Source: Variovorax sp. KK3 (GTDB taxonomy: Bacteria; Pseudomonadota; Gammaproteobacteria; Burkholderiales; Burkholderiaceae_C). From it: 64,000 bases of DNA. The stretch covers positions 1-64,000 of the forward strand of contig NZ_LYVO01000034.1 in assembly GCF_001984055.1 (NCBI RefSeq), in the 5' to 3' direction. A program made the position numbers and the translations under genes. The notes under the pieces are model-generated. The model was not told the origin of the DNA. It saw only the letters and a program-made list of their open reading frames with translations, and made no database searches. This document shows positions 24,376-33,064 of the stretch, one piece after another (the stretch's first letter is position 1; each line of letters opens with the position of its first letter).

Positions 24376-25077
24376 ATGGAATGGAAAGCACTCGCCGAAG
24401 CCCTCTTCGGCAGGCATCACGGCATGGAGGCCGATGGCGACTTCCTGCACGGCGAGCCACGTTTCGACGGCCAGCCACTCACCGTGATCGGCACCACGAA
24501 CCATGCGCCGATCGGCGTCGAGTTGGCGCTGGCGCAGGCCCGCGTGGTGCTCGACACCGTCGCCGAGCGGCCGGGCCAGCCGATCCTGCTGTTGATCGAC
24601 ACCCAGGGCCAGCAACTGCGCCGGCGCGACGAACTGCTCGGCATCAACCGCGCGATGGCGCACCTGGGCGCCTGCATCGACCTGGCGCGGCGCAGCGGGC
24701 ACGCGGTGATCGCGCTGGTCTACGACCAGGCGCTGTCGGGCGGCTTCATCACCTCGGGGCTGATCGCCGACGCCTGCTACGCGCTGCCCGAGGCCGAGAT
24801 CCGCGTCATGCGCATTCCCGCCATGTCGCGCGTCACCAAGCTGCCCGAGGAGATGCTGACCGCGCTGTCGCAGTCGAACCCGGTGTTCGCGCCCGGCGTC
24901 GGCAACTACATCGCGATGGGGGGCGTGCGCGCGCTGTGGCAGGGCGATCTCGCGGCGGCGCTTCGAAGCGCGCTGGCACAGACCGGCACCGAGGACCGTC
25001 GGGCCTGCGATGGCGGTGAGCGCGGTGGCCGCACGCTGGCGGCGGGCATCGCCCAGCGCGTGCTGGACGCGGCCTGA
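24376..25077 (+). CDS. mdcE: Malonate decarboxylase gamma subunit
   Basis: A 233-residue second carboxyltransferase half, partner of MdcD. The segment LLIDTQGQQLRRRDELLGIN (about 74-93) followed by YDQALSGGFITSGLIAD is typical of MdcE. It lies 10 bp after mdcD behind a GAGGAGC ribosome site. Cytoplasmic complex with MdcA, C and D. Confidence 0.94.
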   Translation: MEWKALAEALFGRHHGMEADGDFLHGEPRFDGQPLTVIGTTNHAPIGVELALAQARVVLDTVAERPGQPILLLIDTQGQQLRRRDELLGINRAMAHLGACIDLARRSGHAVIALVYDQALSGGFITSGLIADACYALPEAEIRVMRIPAMSRVTKLPEEMLTALSQSNPVFAPGVGNYIAMGGVRALWQGDLAAALRSALAQTGTEDRRACDGGERGGRTLAAGIAQRVLDAA

Positions 25078-25085
25078 GGCTGGCG

Positions 25086-25778
25086 ATGGTTCCGCTGCGT
25101 CGCCATCGCTTGGCCTATCTCTCCGCTGCCGGCTGGCATGAGGTGCTTGCGCGCGCCTGGGACGAGGAGGCGCGGGCCTGCCTGATGCACTGGGCCGCGC
25201 ACCGGCTGCCGCTTGTCGTGACCCGCCAGGGTCCGCCCGATCAGCACGCGGATGCCGCACCGATCGCGCTGGGCCTGCCGGCACCGCTGCGCTGGGGCCG
25301 CAGGCGGTTGGCGCTGCAGGTCGCGCGTCGGGCCCTTGTGTGTTTTGACGAGTTCCCGCGTGCCGCCGAGGCGGGGCGCCTGCTGCCGCGCCCGGTGCGC
25401 GCGGCGTGGCGGGTGCTGGACGCCGCGCTGGGCGCGCTCCATGCTGGCGCCCGCGTGTACGGCAGCCATGGCTGGCAACTGCTCAGCGGACTCGACCACG
25501 TGCACCCTGGGTCCGACATCGACCTCTGGATCGGGGTCGACGATGTTGTCCATGCCGATTCGGTCGCCCGGGAGCTGGAGGATTTCGCCGCTGGTCAGCG
25601 AGTGCGGCTCGATGGCGAATTGGTCTTTCCGGACGGCGCCGCGGTCGCTTGGCGCGAATGGCACGCCTGGCGCGCCGGCCGCACGCGCCGGCTGCTGGTC
25701 AAACGGCTGGACGGCGCCACGCTGGCAGAGTCGGACGCGACGATCGGCTTTCGTGCGCACGACGAGGTGGTGGCATGA
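25086..25778 (+). CDS. mdcG: Malonate decarboxylase holo-ACP synthase
   Basis: A 230-residue phosphoribosyl-dephospho-CoA transferase. It moves the prosthetic group made by MdcB onto apo-MdcC. The nucleotidyltransferase-like active-site segment VHPGSDIDLWIGVDD (near residues 139-153), preceded by GSHGWQLLSGLD, is the MdcG signature. It starts 8 bp after mdcE and its stop overlaps the mdcB start as ATGA. Confidence 0.9.
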   Translation: MVPLRRHRLAYLSAAGWHEVLARAWDEEARACLMHWAAHRLPLVVTRQGPPDQHADAAPIALGLPAPLRWGRRRLALQVARRALVCFDEFPRAAEAGRLLPRPVRAAWRVLDAALGALHAGARVYGSHGWQLLSGLDHVHPGSDIDLWIGVDDVVHADSVARELEDFAAGQRVRLDGELVFPDGAAVAWREWHAWRAGRTRRLLVKRLDGATLAESDATIGFRAHDEVVA

Positions 25779-26647
25779 AGGCGGCGCTGCGAGTTCGCGC
25801 GGCGTCCGGCCCGCTCGAGACAGCTGCGGGTGCGCAGGACATAGGCCGCGCAGCGGTGTTCGCTCTACACGACGAGCTGGCGCTGTGGCCCAAGCCCGGG
25901 CTGGTGTCCTTCCTTGACAACGGCAGCCACCAGGACATGGACGCCCACACCTTCATGCGGAGCCTGTTCGCGCTGCGTCACTACTTTCCGGCGATTTTCG
26001 AACTGGGCCGAGGGCGTGTTCCTTTCGCCAGTCTCGAAGCCTGCGGCATCGCGGCCGAGAAGCGCATGCTGGCCGCCACGGTGGGCATCAACACTCATCG
26101 CGGCGCGGTCTTCTCGCTCGGCCTGTTGTGCGCAGCCGCAGGCGCGGTGGAGTCCGAAGGGGGGCGATTGCATCCGGCCACGCTGCGCGCCGCTTTGCGC
26201 CGCCATTGGGGCGCGGCTCTTGCCGAACGCGCGCAGCGGGTCCCGGTGCTGCCGGGCGGTATCGCGGCGCGCCGCTACGGCCTGCGTAGCGCATCGGAGG
26301 AAGCGGCGCAGGGTTTTCCGGTGATCTTCGAGACCGCCGCACCGGCGCTGGAGCGTGCGAGTGCGCAAGGCCTGACTCCGCAGCAGGCCCGCATCGACAC
26401 GCTGTTCGCGGTCATGGCGGTGCTCGACGACAGCAATCTGGCGCACCGCGGCGGGCTCGACGGGCTGCATTTCGCACAGGCAGCCGCGCGCCGATTCATC
26501 GACCGCGGCGGCATCGCCGCGCCCAATGGCCTGCAGCATGCAAGGGCCGTGCACCGCGACTTCGTTGCGCGTCGACTGTCCCCGGGCGGTGCGGCCGACG
26601 CACTGGCTGCGGCCTGCTGGCTGCAGCGCATCTGCGGCACTGCATGA
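25775..26647 (+). CDS. mdcB: Triphosphoribosyl-dephospho-CoA synthase
   Basis: A 290-residue CitG-family enzyme that makes 2'-(5''-triphosphoribosyl)-3'-dephospho-CoA from ATP and dephospho-CoA. Family landmarks are LHDELALWPKPGLVSFLDNGSH near 31-52 (partly quoted), the TVGINTHRGAVFSLG block near 105-119 and DDSNLAHRGG near the C-terminal third. ATGA overlap with mdcG fixes the start. Confidence 0.92.
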   Translation: MKAALRVRAASGPLETAAGAQDIGRAAVFALHDELALWPKPGLVSFLDNGSHQDMDAHTFMRSLFALRHYFPAIFELGRGRVPFASLEACGIAAEKRMLAATVGINTHRGAVFSLGLLCAAAGAVESEGGRLHPATLRAALRRHWGAALAERAQRVPVLPGGIAARRYGLRSASEEAAQGFPVIFETAAPALERASAQGLTPQQARIDTLFAVMAVLDDSNLAHRGGLDGLHFAQAAARRFIDRGGIAAPNGLQHARAVHRDFVARRLSPGGAADALAAACWLQRICGTA

Positions 26648-27552
26648 GCCTTGCGCTGATTTTCTCGGGGCAAGGCATGCAGCACGCCGGGATGCTGCCG
26701 TGGCTCGCCCGGGACGACTCGGTGTGTGCGGTGGCCGATGCCCTGGGTAGCGACTGGCGGGCTCGGCTGGCCGATCCGCACTGGGCCGGCCGCAACGCGC
26801 ATGCACAGCCGCTGCTGGTCGGCCTCGCCTGCGCAGCTTGGTCGCAGCTCGCGGCGCATCTGCCGACGCCCGCAGTGGTCGCCGGCTACAGCGTCGGCGA
26901 GCTGGCCGCCTTCGCCGCGGCAGGTGTCTACGGCCCGGCCACCGCGATCGACCTGGCGCTGCGAAGAGCCGCGCTGATGGATCGCGAGGCGGGCGACGCT
27001 GAGGCTGGCCTGCTGGCGATCAGCGGACTTGCTGGCCCCGCGTTGGAGCAGCTGTGCGGCGCCGCTGGGCTGGCGATCGCGATCCGCAACGGACTCGACA
27101 GCGCCGTGGTGGGCGGTCCGCGGGTCGCGCTGGCGGCTGCCACCGACACGGCGTTGCGACTGGGTGCGCGCTGCACCCCCCTCATCAATGTGAACGTCGC
27201 TTCGCACACGCCATGGATGGCGGAAGCCGCGAACGGTTTCGCGCGTGCGATCTCCACGCTGTCCTTCGCCGCGCCGCGGATGACCCTGCTCAGCAATTTT
27301 TCCGGCGGCCGCGTCGACCAGGCGCAAGCGCACGAGGCACTGGCTGCGCAGATCGACCACACGGTGCGCTGGGACGAATGCATGGAGGCCATCGCCGCCA
27401 GGCGGGTGTCGTGTGTACTCGAAATCGGCCCGGGACAGGCCTTGGCGCGCATATGGAACGAGCGCTTTGCGCATGTCCCGGCGCGTTCGGCGGACGAGTT
27501 CCGTAGCGTCGCCGGCATCGCGGCGTGGGTGACCCGGACGATCGCTCCCTGA
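26644..27552 (+). CDS. mdcH: Malonyl-CoA:ACP transacylase of malonate decarboxylase
   Basis: A 302-residue FabD-like transacylase that charges the carrier subunit at the start of catalysis. The N-terminal LIFSGQGMQHAGM and the nucleophile elbow GYSVGELAAFAAAGV (near residue 82) define the family; the usual GHS is GYS here, as in MdcH proteins. It is the last gene of the operon, overlapping mdcB by ATGA. No mdcR regulator and no malonate transporter (mdcF or mdcLM) is present in the window. Confidence 0.92.
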   Translation: MSLALIFSGQGMQHAGMLPWLARDDSVCAVADALGSDWRARLADPHWAGRNAHAQPLLVGLACAAWSQLAAHLPTPAVVAGYSVGELAAFAAAGVYGPATAIDLALRRAALMDREAGDAEAGLLAISGLAGPALEQLCGAAGLAIAIRNGLDSAVVGGPRVALAAATDTALRLGARCTPLINVNVASHTPWMAEAANGFARAISTLSFAAPRMTLLSNFSGGRVDQAQAHEALAAQIDHTVRWDECMEAIAARRVSCVLEIGPGQALARIWNERFAHVPARSADEFRSVAGIAAWVTRTIAP

Positions 27553-27848
27553 TCGCGCGCCCGTTGAATCGGACCTGCCGGTCGGCAATTATCCAGGTCA
27601 CGGTCGAGTCGTAGGCAGAGGCGCAGGGTCTTCACGCTCTGCAGTCCCGAAGCAACTCGCCGAGAACAGACGCGCGAAGGCCGCAAGCACTTTCGTTCAA
27701 CTGGCGCGCTTCAGCGATCGGCTGGCGCACTACGACCTCGCTCAAGAGCTCGAGGGATGCGCGTTCGGGCGCTGAGATCTTTGGTTCATCGGCGGCCTTC
27801 GAAAGGACGCGCGTGTTTCATCCCGTCGTCGCTCATGAAGTCCGGTTC
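27553..27848. other. Gene-free interval between mdcH and tetR (convergent)
   Basis: I recognise no gene in these 296 bases. Both flanking genes end here. Short frames exist but carry no motif, and I see no convincing terminator hairpin with a T-run. Confidence 0.4.
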
Positions 27849-28589
27849 TTACCGGGCCAAGTCCTCGCCGGTCACGGGCATGACAAGACTGCCAACGGAC
27901 AATCTGGGTGCGCGCATGGCGGCGGCGAGAAAAGGCACTATCTGGCGCAGAGACTCGGCAAAGTTCTTGCCAGAGCAGAGGCTGTCTGAAACCACTTCGA
28001 TGCGGCCTGTGTCCGCTAAAGCGTACTGGTAGGCGCCGAGCATGAAAATGAAACGCCAAGAGACGTCCTCGCGCGATACATCCGGAAGACTTCGTCTGAA
28101 GGCCGCGACGAAGCGACTCGATGAGTCATCGTACAGACGCTGGCGCAGTTCATTCCCGAACTGCGTGCCGTCCAGCTGCAGGTGAGCCTGCATGCGCAGA
28201 AACGCACGCCCGCTCTCACCGCTCATCGCAAGCCTGAAGGCGGGGGTCAGGAAAATTTCGACGAGGCGCTCCAGCTGGATCGCCCCCCCTTTTGCGGCTG
28301 CTTCCTCAGCGTCGAGTAGTCGCATGCGTTCAGCGACCATTGGGGTCCCGCAGCGCAGATATGTCTCTTGGAAAAGGGCTTCCTTGCTTCGAAAAAAGTA
28401 ATGGATCATCCCTTGATTCACCCCGGCAGTGTCGGCAACGTTCCGCAACGAGCAGCCGGTGAATCCGTGCTCCGCGAACAGACGTTCGGACGCCCGCAGG
28501 ATGTTTTCGCGTGCGTCACTCTTGCGCCGTCGCTGCTGCGGTTGTTCGGTTGCAGCCGCTGTGTCGTCGAGATGAATCTTCTGTCCCAT
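27849..28589 (-). CDS. TetR-family regulator
   Basis: A 246-residue TetR/AcrR protein. The N-terminal HTH covers about residues 27-73: REN-ILRASERLFAEHGF, then SLRNVADTAGVNQGMIHYFF. The C-terminal ligand domain is not assignable to a known group. It is divergent from the TctC-cyclase-lipocalin-BKACE genes, and the 251-bp interval carries two copies of the palindrome TTAGT-N10-ACTAA, its probable operators. Confidence 0.88.
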   Translation of the reverse strand: MGQKIHLDDTAAATEQPQQRRRKSDARENILRASERLFAEHGFTGCSLRNVADTAGVNQGMIHYFFRSKEALFQETYLRCGTPMVAERMRLLDAEEAAAKGGAIQLERLVEIFLTPAFRLAMSGESGRAFLRMQAHLQLDGTQFGNELRQRLYDDSSSRFVAAFRRSLPDVSREDVSWRFIFMLGAYQYALADTGRIEVVSDSLCSGKNFAESLRQIVPFLAAAMRAPRLSVGSLVMPVTGEDLAR

Positions 28590-28674
28590 GCCTTTGCGCT
28601 ACCGCCCGCGAAGAAATGAGTCGCCAGTTGGAAGAGAAGGAAATCAACCAATGAACGCGCGGCGCACTCAATAT

Positions 28675-28694
28675 TTAGTTAGTCAACGAACTAA
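28675..28694. promoter_or_regulatory. Palindromic operator 1 for the TetR regulator
   Basis: TTAGT (28675-28679), ten bases, ACTAA (28690-28694); the arms extend by one more pair to TTAGTT/AACTAA. It lies 86 bp upstream of the tetR start in the divergent interval. Confidence 0.6.
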
Positions 28695-28785
28695 TAATAC
28701 GATAGAGCGGTTGCCATATCAGGCGTGCGCTGCCGACGCTCTGGCAAGTGGCGGCGGTCGTCATTGGGGTTTTCCCTTATTTAAC

Positions 28786-28805
28786 TTAGTCGGTCGAATA
28801 ACTAA
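28786..28805. promoter_or_regulatory. Palindromic operator 2 for the TetR regulator
   Basis: TTAGT (28786-28790), ten bases, ACTAA (28801-28805); same arms and same spacing as operator 1, 111 bp away. It ends 36 bp before the TctC gene start, a position that could block its promoter. Confidence 0.6.
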
Positions 28806-28840
28806 CATTGCGGCGTGTTGCGGAGATTGGAGGATCCGAG

Positions 28841-29806
28841 ATGATGAAATTGGTACTACAAAGCACCCTGTTGACCTTTGCCATGGTGGGCCTGTCGGCT
28901 GCGGCGCAATACCCGGAGCGACCTGTTCGCCTGGTGGTGCCCTACGCGCCCGGGGGCGGCACCGACAACATTGCCCGGCTGCTAGCCGCGAAGCTGGCCG
29001 CGCGCCTGGCCCAGCCGGTCATTGTCGAGAACAGGGCCGGGGCCAACGGCATCATTGGCTCGGACGCAGTGGCCAAGTCGCCGGCCGATGGGTACACCCT
29101 CCTGTTGGCAGGACTGGGACCCCTAGCCGTCAATCCGAGCCTGTTCCAGAAGATGCCTTACCAGCCGTCCAAGGCATTCGCGCCGGTCGTCAAGGTCTCG
29201 TCCGCGGCCTTGGTGCTCGTCACCGGCGCCGGGGCGTCGAAAGAAGGGCTCAAGGACTTGTTGGTGAGCGCCAAGGGCAAGCCTGGCCAACTGAACATCG
29301 CCAATGCCGGAGAAGGATCGCCGCAGCACATCTGCGCCGGCCTGTTCGCCCGCTCGGCCGGCATCACGGTGAACAACATTCCCTACAAGGGCGCGGCGCC
29401 GGCTATCACCGACGTGCTCAGCGGCAACGTGCAGGCACTGTGCGACAACGTCGGCACGGTCCGCTCCTTCATCCAGTCCGGAAAGCTCAATGCCCTGGCT
29501 GTGTCCACCCGCCAGCGGGCGCAGGCCCTGCCGGACGTGCCCACGTTCGAAGAGCAGGGCCTGGCCGGCATCGATTTCTCCTTGTGGTTCATGCTTGTGG
29601 CACCCGCCGGCACGCCGGCGGACGTGGTAACGCGCCTGAATGCTGAGGTCAACGCCATCCTCAAGCAGCCCGACGTGATTCAGACGCTGCACGACAACGC
29701 AAGCGAGGCCACCGGTGGCTCGGTCGCCGAGGCATCGGACTTCCTCGCGAGAGAAAACCGCGCGTGGCCGGAACTTGTGCGCGCGATCGGTTTGAGCAAG
29801 CAGTGA
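28841..29806 (+). CDS. TctC/Bug-family periplasmic binding protein
   Basis: A 321-residue Bug receptor with a cleavable signal peptide (hydrophobic core to about residue 20, SAAAQYPERP after it). Family blocks include VVPYAPGGGTDNIARLLA, SPADGYTLLL and IPYKGAAPAITDVLSG. It presumably binds a carboxylic acid in the periplasm for uptake by an unlinked TctAB or for signalling. The start at 28841 (tandem ATGs) follows a GGAGG. It is first in a four-gene rightward group under the TetR protein. Confidence 0.88.
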   Translation: MMKLVLQSTLLTFAMVGLSAAAQYPERPVRLVVPYAPGGGTDNIARLLAAKLAARLAQPVIVENRAGANGIIGSDAVAKSPADGYTLLLAGLGPLAVNPSLFQKMPYQPSKAFAPVVKVSSAALVLVTGAGASKEGLKDLLVSAKGKPGQLNIANAGEGSPQHICAGLFARSAGITVNNIPYKGAAPAITDVLSGNVQALCDNVGTVRSFIQSGKLNALAVSTRQRAQALPDVPTFEEQGLAGIDFSLWFMLVAPAGTPADVVTRLNAEVNAILKQPDVIQTLHDNASEATGGSVAEASDFLARENRAWPELVRAIGLSKQ

Positions 29807-29853
29807 CGCCACCCACCAATGCGTTGCCCCTTCTCCTCCAACGAATTGGCCCC

Positions 29854-30621
29854 ATGAAGATCATCGACCTGTCCGTCGCTATCGAGAATGACCTGCCCGT
29901 GGACCGACCGGGCAACGGCCCAAAGATCCGCTATCAACACCATCGGGAAACTTTCGCGGCTCTGGCCGAGCCCTTCGCCGGCTTGCGCCCCGAGGATCTG
30001 CCTGACGGAGAGGCGTGGGCGGTTGAGCGCCTGGACCTGTCGACGCACAACGGCACGCACATGGACGCGCCATGGCACTACGCATCGACGATGAACCGGG
30101 GGGAGCGCGCCGCAACCATCGACGAGGTGCCGCTGGACTGGTGCTATCGGCCGGGCGTGAAGCTCGACTTCCGGAACCTACCGAACGGCCATGTGGTGCG
30201 CGCCGATGAGGTCGAAGTCGAACTGAAGCGCATCGGCCATGCCCTGCAACCCCTGGACATCGTGCTCGTCAACACGGGCGCCGCGGCGCACTACGGCAAG
30301 GACGGCTACCTGGACAGCGGCTGTGGCATGGGACGGGACGCCACGCTGTACCTGACAGAGCGCGGCGTCCGGGTCGTGGGAACCGACGCCTGGTCCTGGG
30401 ACGCACCGTTCAGGTACACCGCCCAGCGCTACCGCGAAACGCAGGATGCGTCACTGATTTGGGAGGGCCACAAGGCGGGTCGGGAGATTGGCTACTTCCA
30501 GATGGAGAAGGTGACCAATCTGCACTTGCTGCCCGCCACGGGTTTCCAGGTGATCTGCTTTCCTGTGAAGATCCGCGCCGCGTCGGCGGGTTGGGTACGC
30601 GCTGTGGCCATCTTCCCCTGA
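29854..30621 (+). CDS. Cyclase / kynurenine-formamidase-like metal hydrolase
   Basis: A 255-residue member of the cyclase family (PF04199). The metal-binding signature STHNGTHMDAPWHY (about residues 64-77) is present, with later D and H residues. Members hydrolyse formamides, isatin, lactones or cyclic imides. The substrate here is unknown; the neighbours (carboxylate-binding protein, BKACE enzyme) point to opening of a cyclic acid or amide. The ATG at 29854 gives the typical MKIIDLSVAIEND start. It lies 47 bp after the TctC gene. Confidence 0.82.
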   Translation: MKIIDLSVAIENDLPVDRPGNGPKIRYQHHRETFAALAEPFAGLRPEDLPDGEAWAVERLDLSTHNGTHMDAPWHYASTMNRGERAATIDEVPLDWCYRPGVKLDFRNLPNGHVVRADEVEVELKRIGHALQPLDIVLVNTGAAAHYGKDGYLDSGCGMGRDATLYLTERGVRVVGTDAWSWDAPFRYTAQRYRETQDASLIWEGHKAGREIGYFQMEKVTNLHLLPATGFQVICFPVKIRAASAGWVRAVAIFP

Positions 30622-30660
30622 CTGACCAACCAAACGAAACCCCCTAACCTGGAGTACCGC

Positions 30661-31098
30661 GTGAACACGAGTGACCTGATCGGAACATGGTTCCTGCGAG
30701 AGGCGTATGCCGTCGGCGCCGGAGGCGAACGCCTGTACGACGTCTATGGCGCGCAGCCGTCCGGAGTCATCCACTACGGCAGCGACGGGCGCATGATGGC
30801 GCTCATCACCCACGATGGCCGAGAGCCGCTTGACGGCGACCGGCAGGCCGCGCCGGAAGCGCAGCGCGCGCAGGCCTACAAGTCCTCCATTGCCTACGCC
30901 GGGCGCTTCACGCTGGAGGCCGGCTGGGTTTCGCACTGGGTCGACGTCTCCACGTATGCGAACTGGGTGGGAACGGCGCTGCGCCGCGCCCTGAGCTTTG
31001 AGAAGGACACCGCCGTACTGAAGACGGCACCGCAAATGCAGAACGGCGTCGAAACCGTTATCAAGCTGGTCTGGCAGCGCGAGCCTGCCGAGTCCTGA
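30661..31098 (+). CDS. Lipocalin-like domain protein
   Basis: A 145-residue protein of the lipocalin-like family PF13924, with TSDLIGTWFLREAY at the N-terminus, the GVIHYGSDGRMMALI strand near 35-50 and a later SHWVDVSTYANWVG block. No signal peptide, so probably cytoplasmic. Such proteins often accompany catabolic genes and may bind a small hydrophobic ligand or act as an isomerase; no activity is assigned. GTG start behind CTGGAG. Confidence 0.75.
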   Translation: MNTSDLIGTWFLREAYAVGAGGERLYDVYGAQPSGVIHYGSDGRMMALITHDGREPLDGDRQAAPEAQRAQAYKSSIAYAGRFTLEAGWVSHWVDVSTYANWVGTALRRALSFEKDTAVLKTAPQMQNGVETVIKLVWQREPAES

Positions 31099-31124
31099 GT
31101 TCCATCGCCCACAAGCAGCCCTCC

Positions 31125-32063
31125 ATGTCCAAGCCCTCTCGCAAGATCATCATCACCTGCGCCGTGACCGGCGCCATCCACACGCCGACCATGTCGGACG
31201 CGTTGCCCTTTCGTCCCGAAGACATCGCACGCCAAGCTATCGATGCGGCCAAGGCGGGCGCAGCCGTGCTGCACCTGCACGCTCGCCATCCAAAGAACGG
31301 CGCCGTGTCCATCGACTCCGAGCACTTTCTCGGGTTCCTGCCCGAGATCAAGGCGTCCACCAACGCGGTGATCAACCTTTCCACCGGCGGCAGTTTGCGC
31401 AACACCGTGGCAGAACGCATCGCGCCAGCCAAGCGTTTCTCACCCGAAATGTGCTCACTGAACATGGGCAGCATGAACTTCTCGATGCATCCGCTGGCGC
31501 AGCGCTACAACAAGTGGAAGTTCGACTGGGAAGAGCCCTATCTGCGCGAGTCGGACAACTACATCTTCAGCAACACCTTTCGGGACATCGGGATGGTGGC
31601 GGAAGAACTTGGCACGGATCATCGCATCAAGTTCGAGCATGAGTGCTATGACGTCGGCCACCTGTACAACCTGAAGTTCTGCGTCGATTCCGGTATGTTC
31701 AAAGCGCCGATCTTCATCCAGTTCGTGCTGGGCATCCTGGGTGGCATCGGCGCCGACCTGGAGAACCTGGTCTTCATGAAGCGCACAGCAGACAAACTGT
31801 TCGGCGACCAGTACCGATGGTCCGTGCTGGGCGCCGGTGCCAGCCAGATGAGCTTGGCCACGGCCGCGGCAACCATGGGCGGCCACGTGCGTGTCGGCCT
31901 GGAAGACTCGCTGCTGATCTCCCGCGGGGAGTTGGCCGAATCGAATGCGCAGCAGGTGCGCAAGGTGCGGGAACTGTTGGAAGGCCTCGGCCAGGAGATT
32001 GCGACGCCCGATGAAGCGCGCGAAATCCTGTCGCTTAAGGGAAGTGACGCGGTGAAGTTCTGA
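31125..32063 (+). CDS. Beta-keto acid cleavage enzyme (BKACE, DUF849)
   Basis: A 312-residue BKACE-family TIM barrel related to 3-keto-5-aminohexanoate cleavage enzyme. It would combine a beta-keto acid with acetyl-CoA to give acetoacetate and a new CoA thioester. Zinc-binding H50 and H52 are in VLHLHARHP and the third ligand is probably the Glu of EHECYD. C-terminal landmarks are GGHVRVGLEDSL and KVRELLEGLGQ. It closes the TctC-cyclase-lipocalin group. The particular beta-keto acid is not predictable from sequence alone. Confidence 0.85.
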   Translation: MSKPSRKIIITCAVTGAIHTPTMSDALPFRPEDIARQAIDAAKAGAAVLHLHARHPKNGAVSIDSEHFLGFLPEIKASTNAVINLSTGGSLRNTVAERIAPAKRFSPEMCSLNMGSMNFSMHPLAQRYNKWKFDWEEPYLRESDNYIFSNTFRDIGMVAEELGTDHRIKFEHECYDVGHLYNLKFCVDSGMFKAPIFIQFVLGILGGIGADLENLVFMKRTADKLFGDQYRWSVLGAGASQMSLATAAATMGGHVRVGLEDSLLISRGELAESNAQQVRKVRELLEGLGQEIATPDEAREILSLKGSDAVKF

Positions 32064-32127
32064 TTCCATTCACCGATCACGCCGCAAGAGAGTCACGAAG
32101 GCGGTGCGGCTGTCTCTCGCAAGCTGT

Positions 32128-32141
32128 ATCCTTATGAGGAT
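32128..32141. promoter_or_regulatory. ATCC-N6-GGAT palindrome upstream of the VOC gene
   Basis: ATCC-TTATGA-GGAT, 63 bp before the VOC gene start. The same arms and spacing recur at 33981, 35358 and 48225, all in non-coding DNA upstream of genes. Arm length and spacing suit a FCD-type GntR dimer, such as the product of 33252-33938. Confidence 0.4.
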
Positions 32142-32203
32142 CCAATATTCCAATCGAACAGAGCGCAGGTGTTTCAACGCGCCAACACGCAAAGAGTCTT
32201 TCC

Positions 32204-33049
32204 ATGACAGCCAGAGTCGGAAGAGTTGACCACCCCGTGGCCGCCGTCAACGATCTCGAACCCGCTCGTGAACGGTACAAGCAACTGGGATTTGTTGTCC
32301 CACCTGCGGGTCGGCACCGCGAATGGGGCACTGCCAACGTCTGCATCTTGTTCTCCGACGACTACCTCGAGATCCGCGGGATCGGGGATTCCGACAAGTT
32401 CCTGGCCGGGCTGGACAAGTTCCTTGTCCATGGCGAAGGGTTATGCGGCGTCGCATTCAATTCGAAGAACGCGGACGAGAGCTATTCCGAAGCCCGGGCG
32501 ACCGGGGTGACGATCGAGCCTCCTAAGGCGCTCAACCGGAAGCTTGTGCTCGAGGACAAGACACTCGATCTGCACTTCAAGACAGTGATGCTAGGCCACG
32601 ACCTGTATCCCGGGCTGACACACGCCAACCTGTGTGAGCACCTGACTTGGAACGATTTGCGCCAACCTGGCTGGCTCGACCACCCGAACGGTGTGGTCTC
32701 GTTTGGTCGGCTGACCGGTGTAGTCAAGGACTTCGATGCGGCCGAGAAGGCGTACACGCTGTTGCTTGGAGCCCAGAATGTGAAGCGACAGGCCGATCGG
32801 CTTTGGCTGAATTTCGAAGAAGGCGCCAATGTGGAGCTGATCACCGCGGCAGAGGCAGAGCGTCGCGGCGATGCCCAGCAGGCGCGTGGCGATGCCTACT
32901 TGGCCGCAGCAACACTGCTCGTCAAGGACGTGGCCGAAACTAGGCGGTTATTCGAGGGCAACGGCGTTCGCTTCCGTGAGGTCGAAGGTGTCTTGGCGGT
33001 CAACGCCGCCGACGCGTGCGGCGCTCATCTCTACTTTAAGCAAGCCTGA
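32204..33049 (+). CDS. VOC/glyoxalase-fold protein
   Basis: A 281-residue protein with two vicinal-oxygen-chelate modules: residues about 1-110 (VGRVDHPVAAVNDLEPARERYKQLGF start, partly quoted) and about 150-275, with LTGVVKDFDAAEKAYTLLLGA. It resembles Glyoxalase_3-like proteins found in catabolic operons; extradiol dioxygenase, isomerase and lyase roles are all possible. It is followed after 15 bp by a tautomerase gene, and both are probably controlled by the convergent GntR gene. Confidence 0.7.
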   Translation: MTARVGRVDHPVAAVNDLEPARERYKQLGFVVPPAGRHREWGTANVCILFSDDYLEIRGIGDSDKFLAGLDKFLVHGEGLCGVAFNSKNADESYSEARATGVTIEPPKALNRKLVLEDKTLDLHFKTVMLGHDLYPGLTHANLCEHLTWNDLRQPGWLDHPNGVVSFGRLTGVVKDFDAAEKAYTLLLGAQNVKRQADRLWLNFEEGANVELITAAEAERRGDAQQARGDAYLAAATLLVKDVAETRRLFEGNGVRFREVEGVLAVNAADACGAHLYFKQA

Positions 33050-33064
33050 TACAGGGAGGAATAC

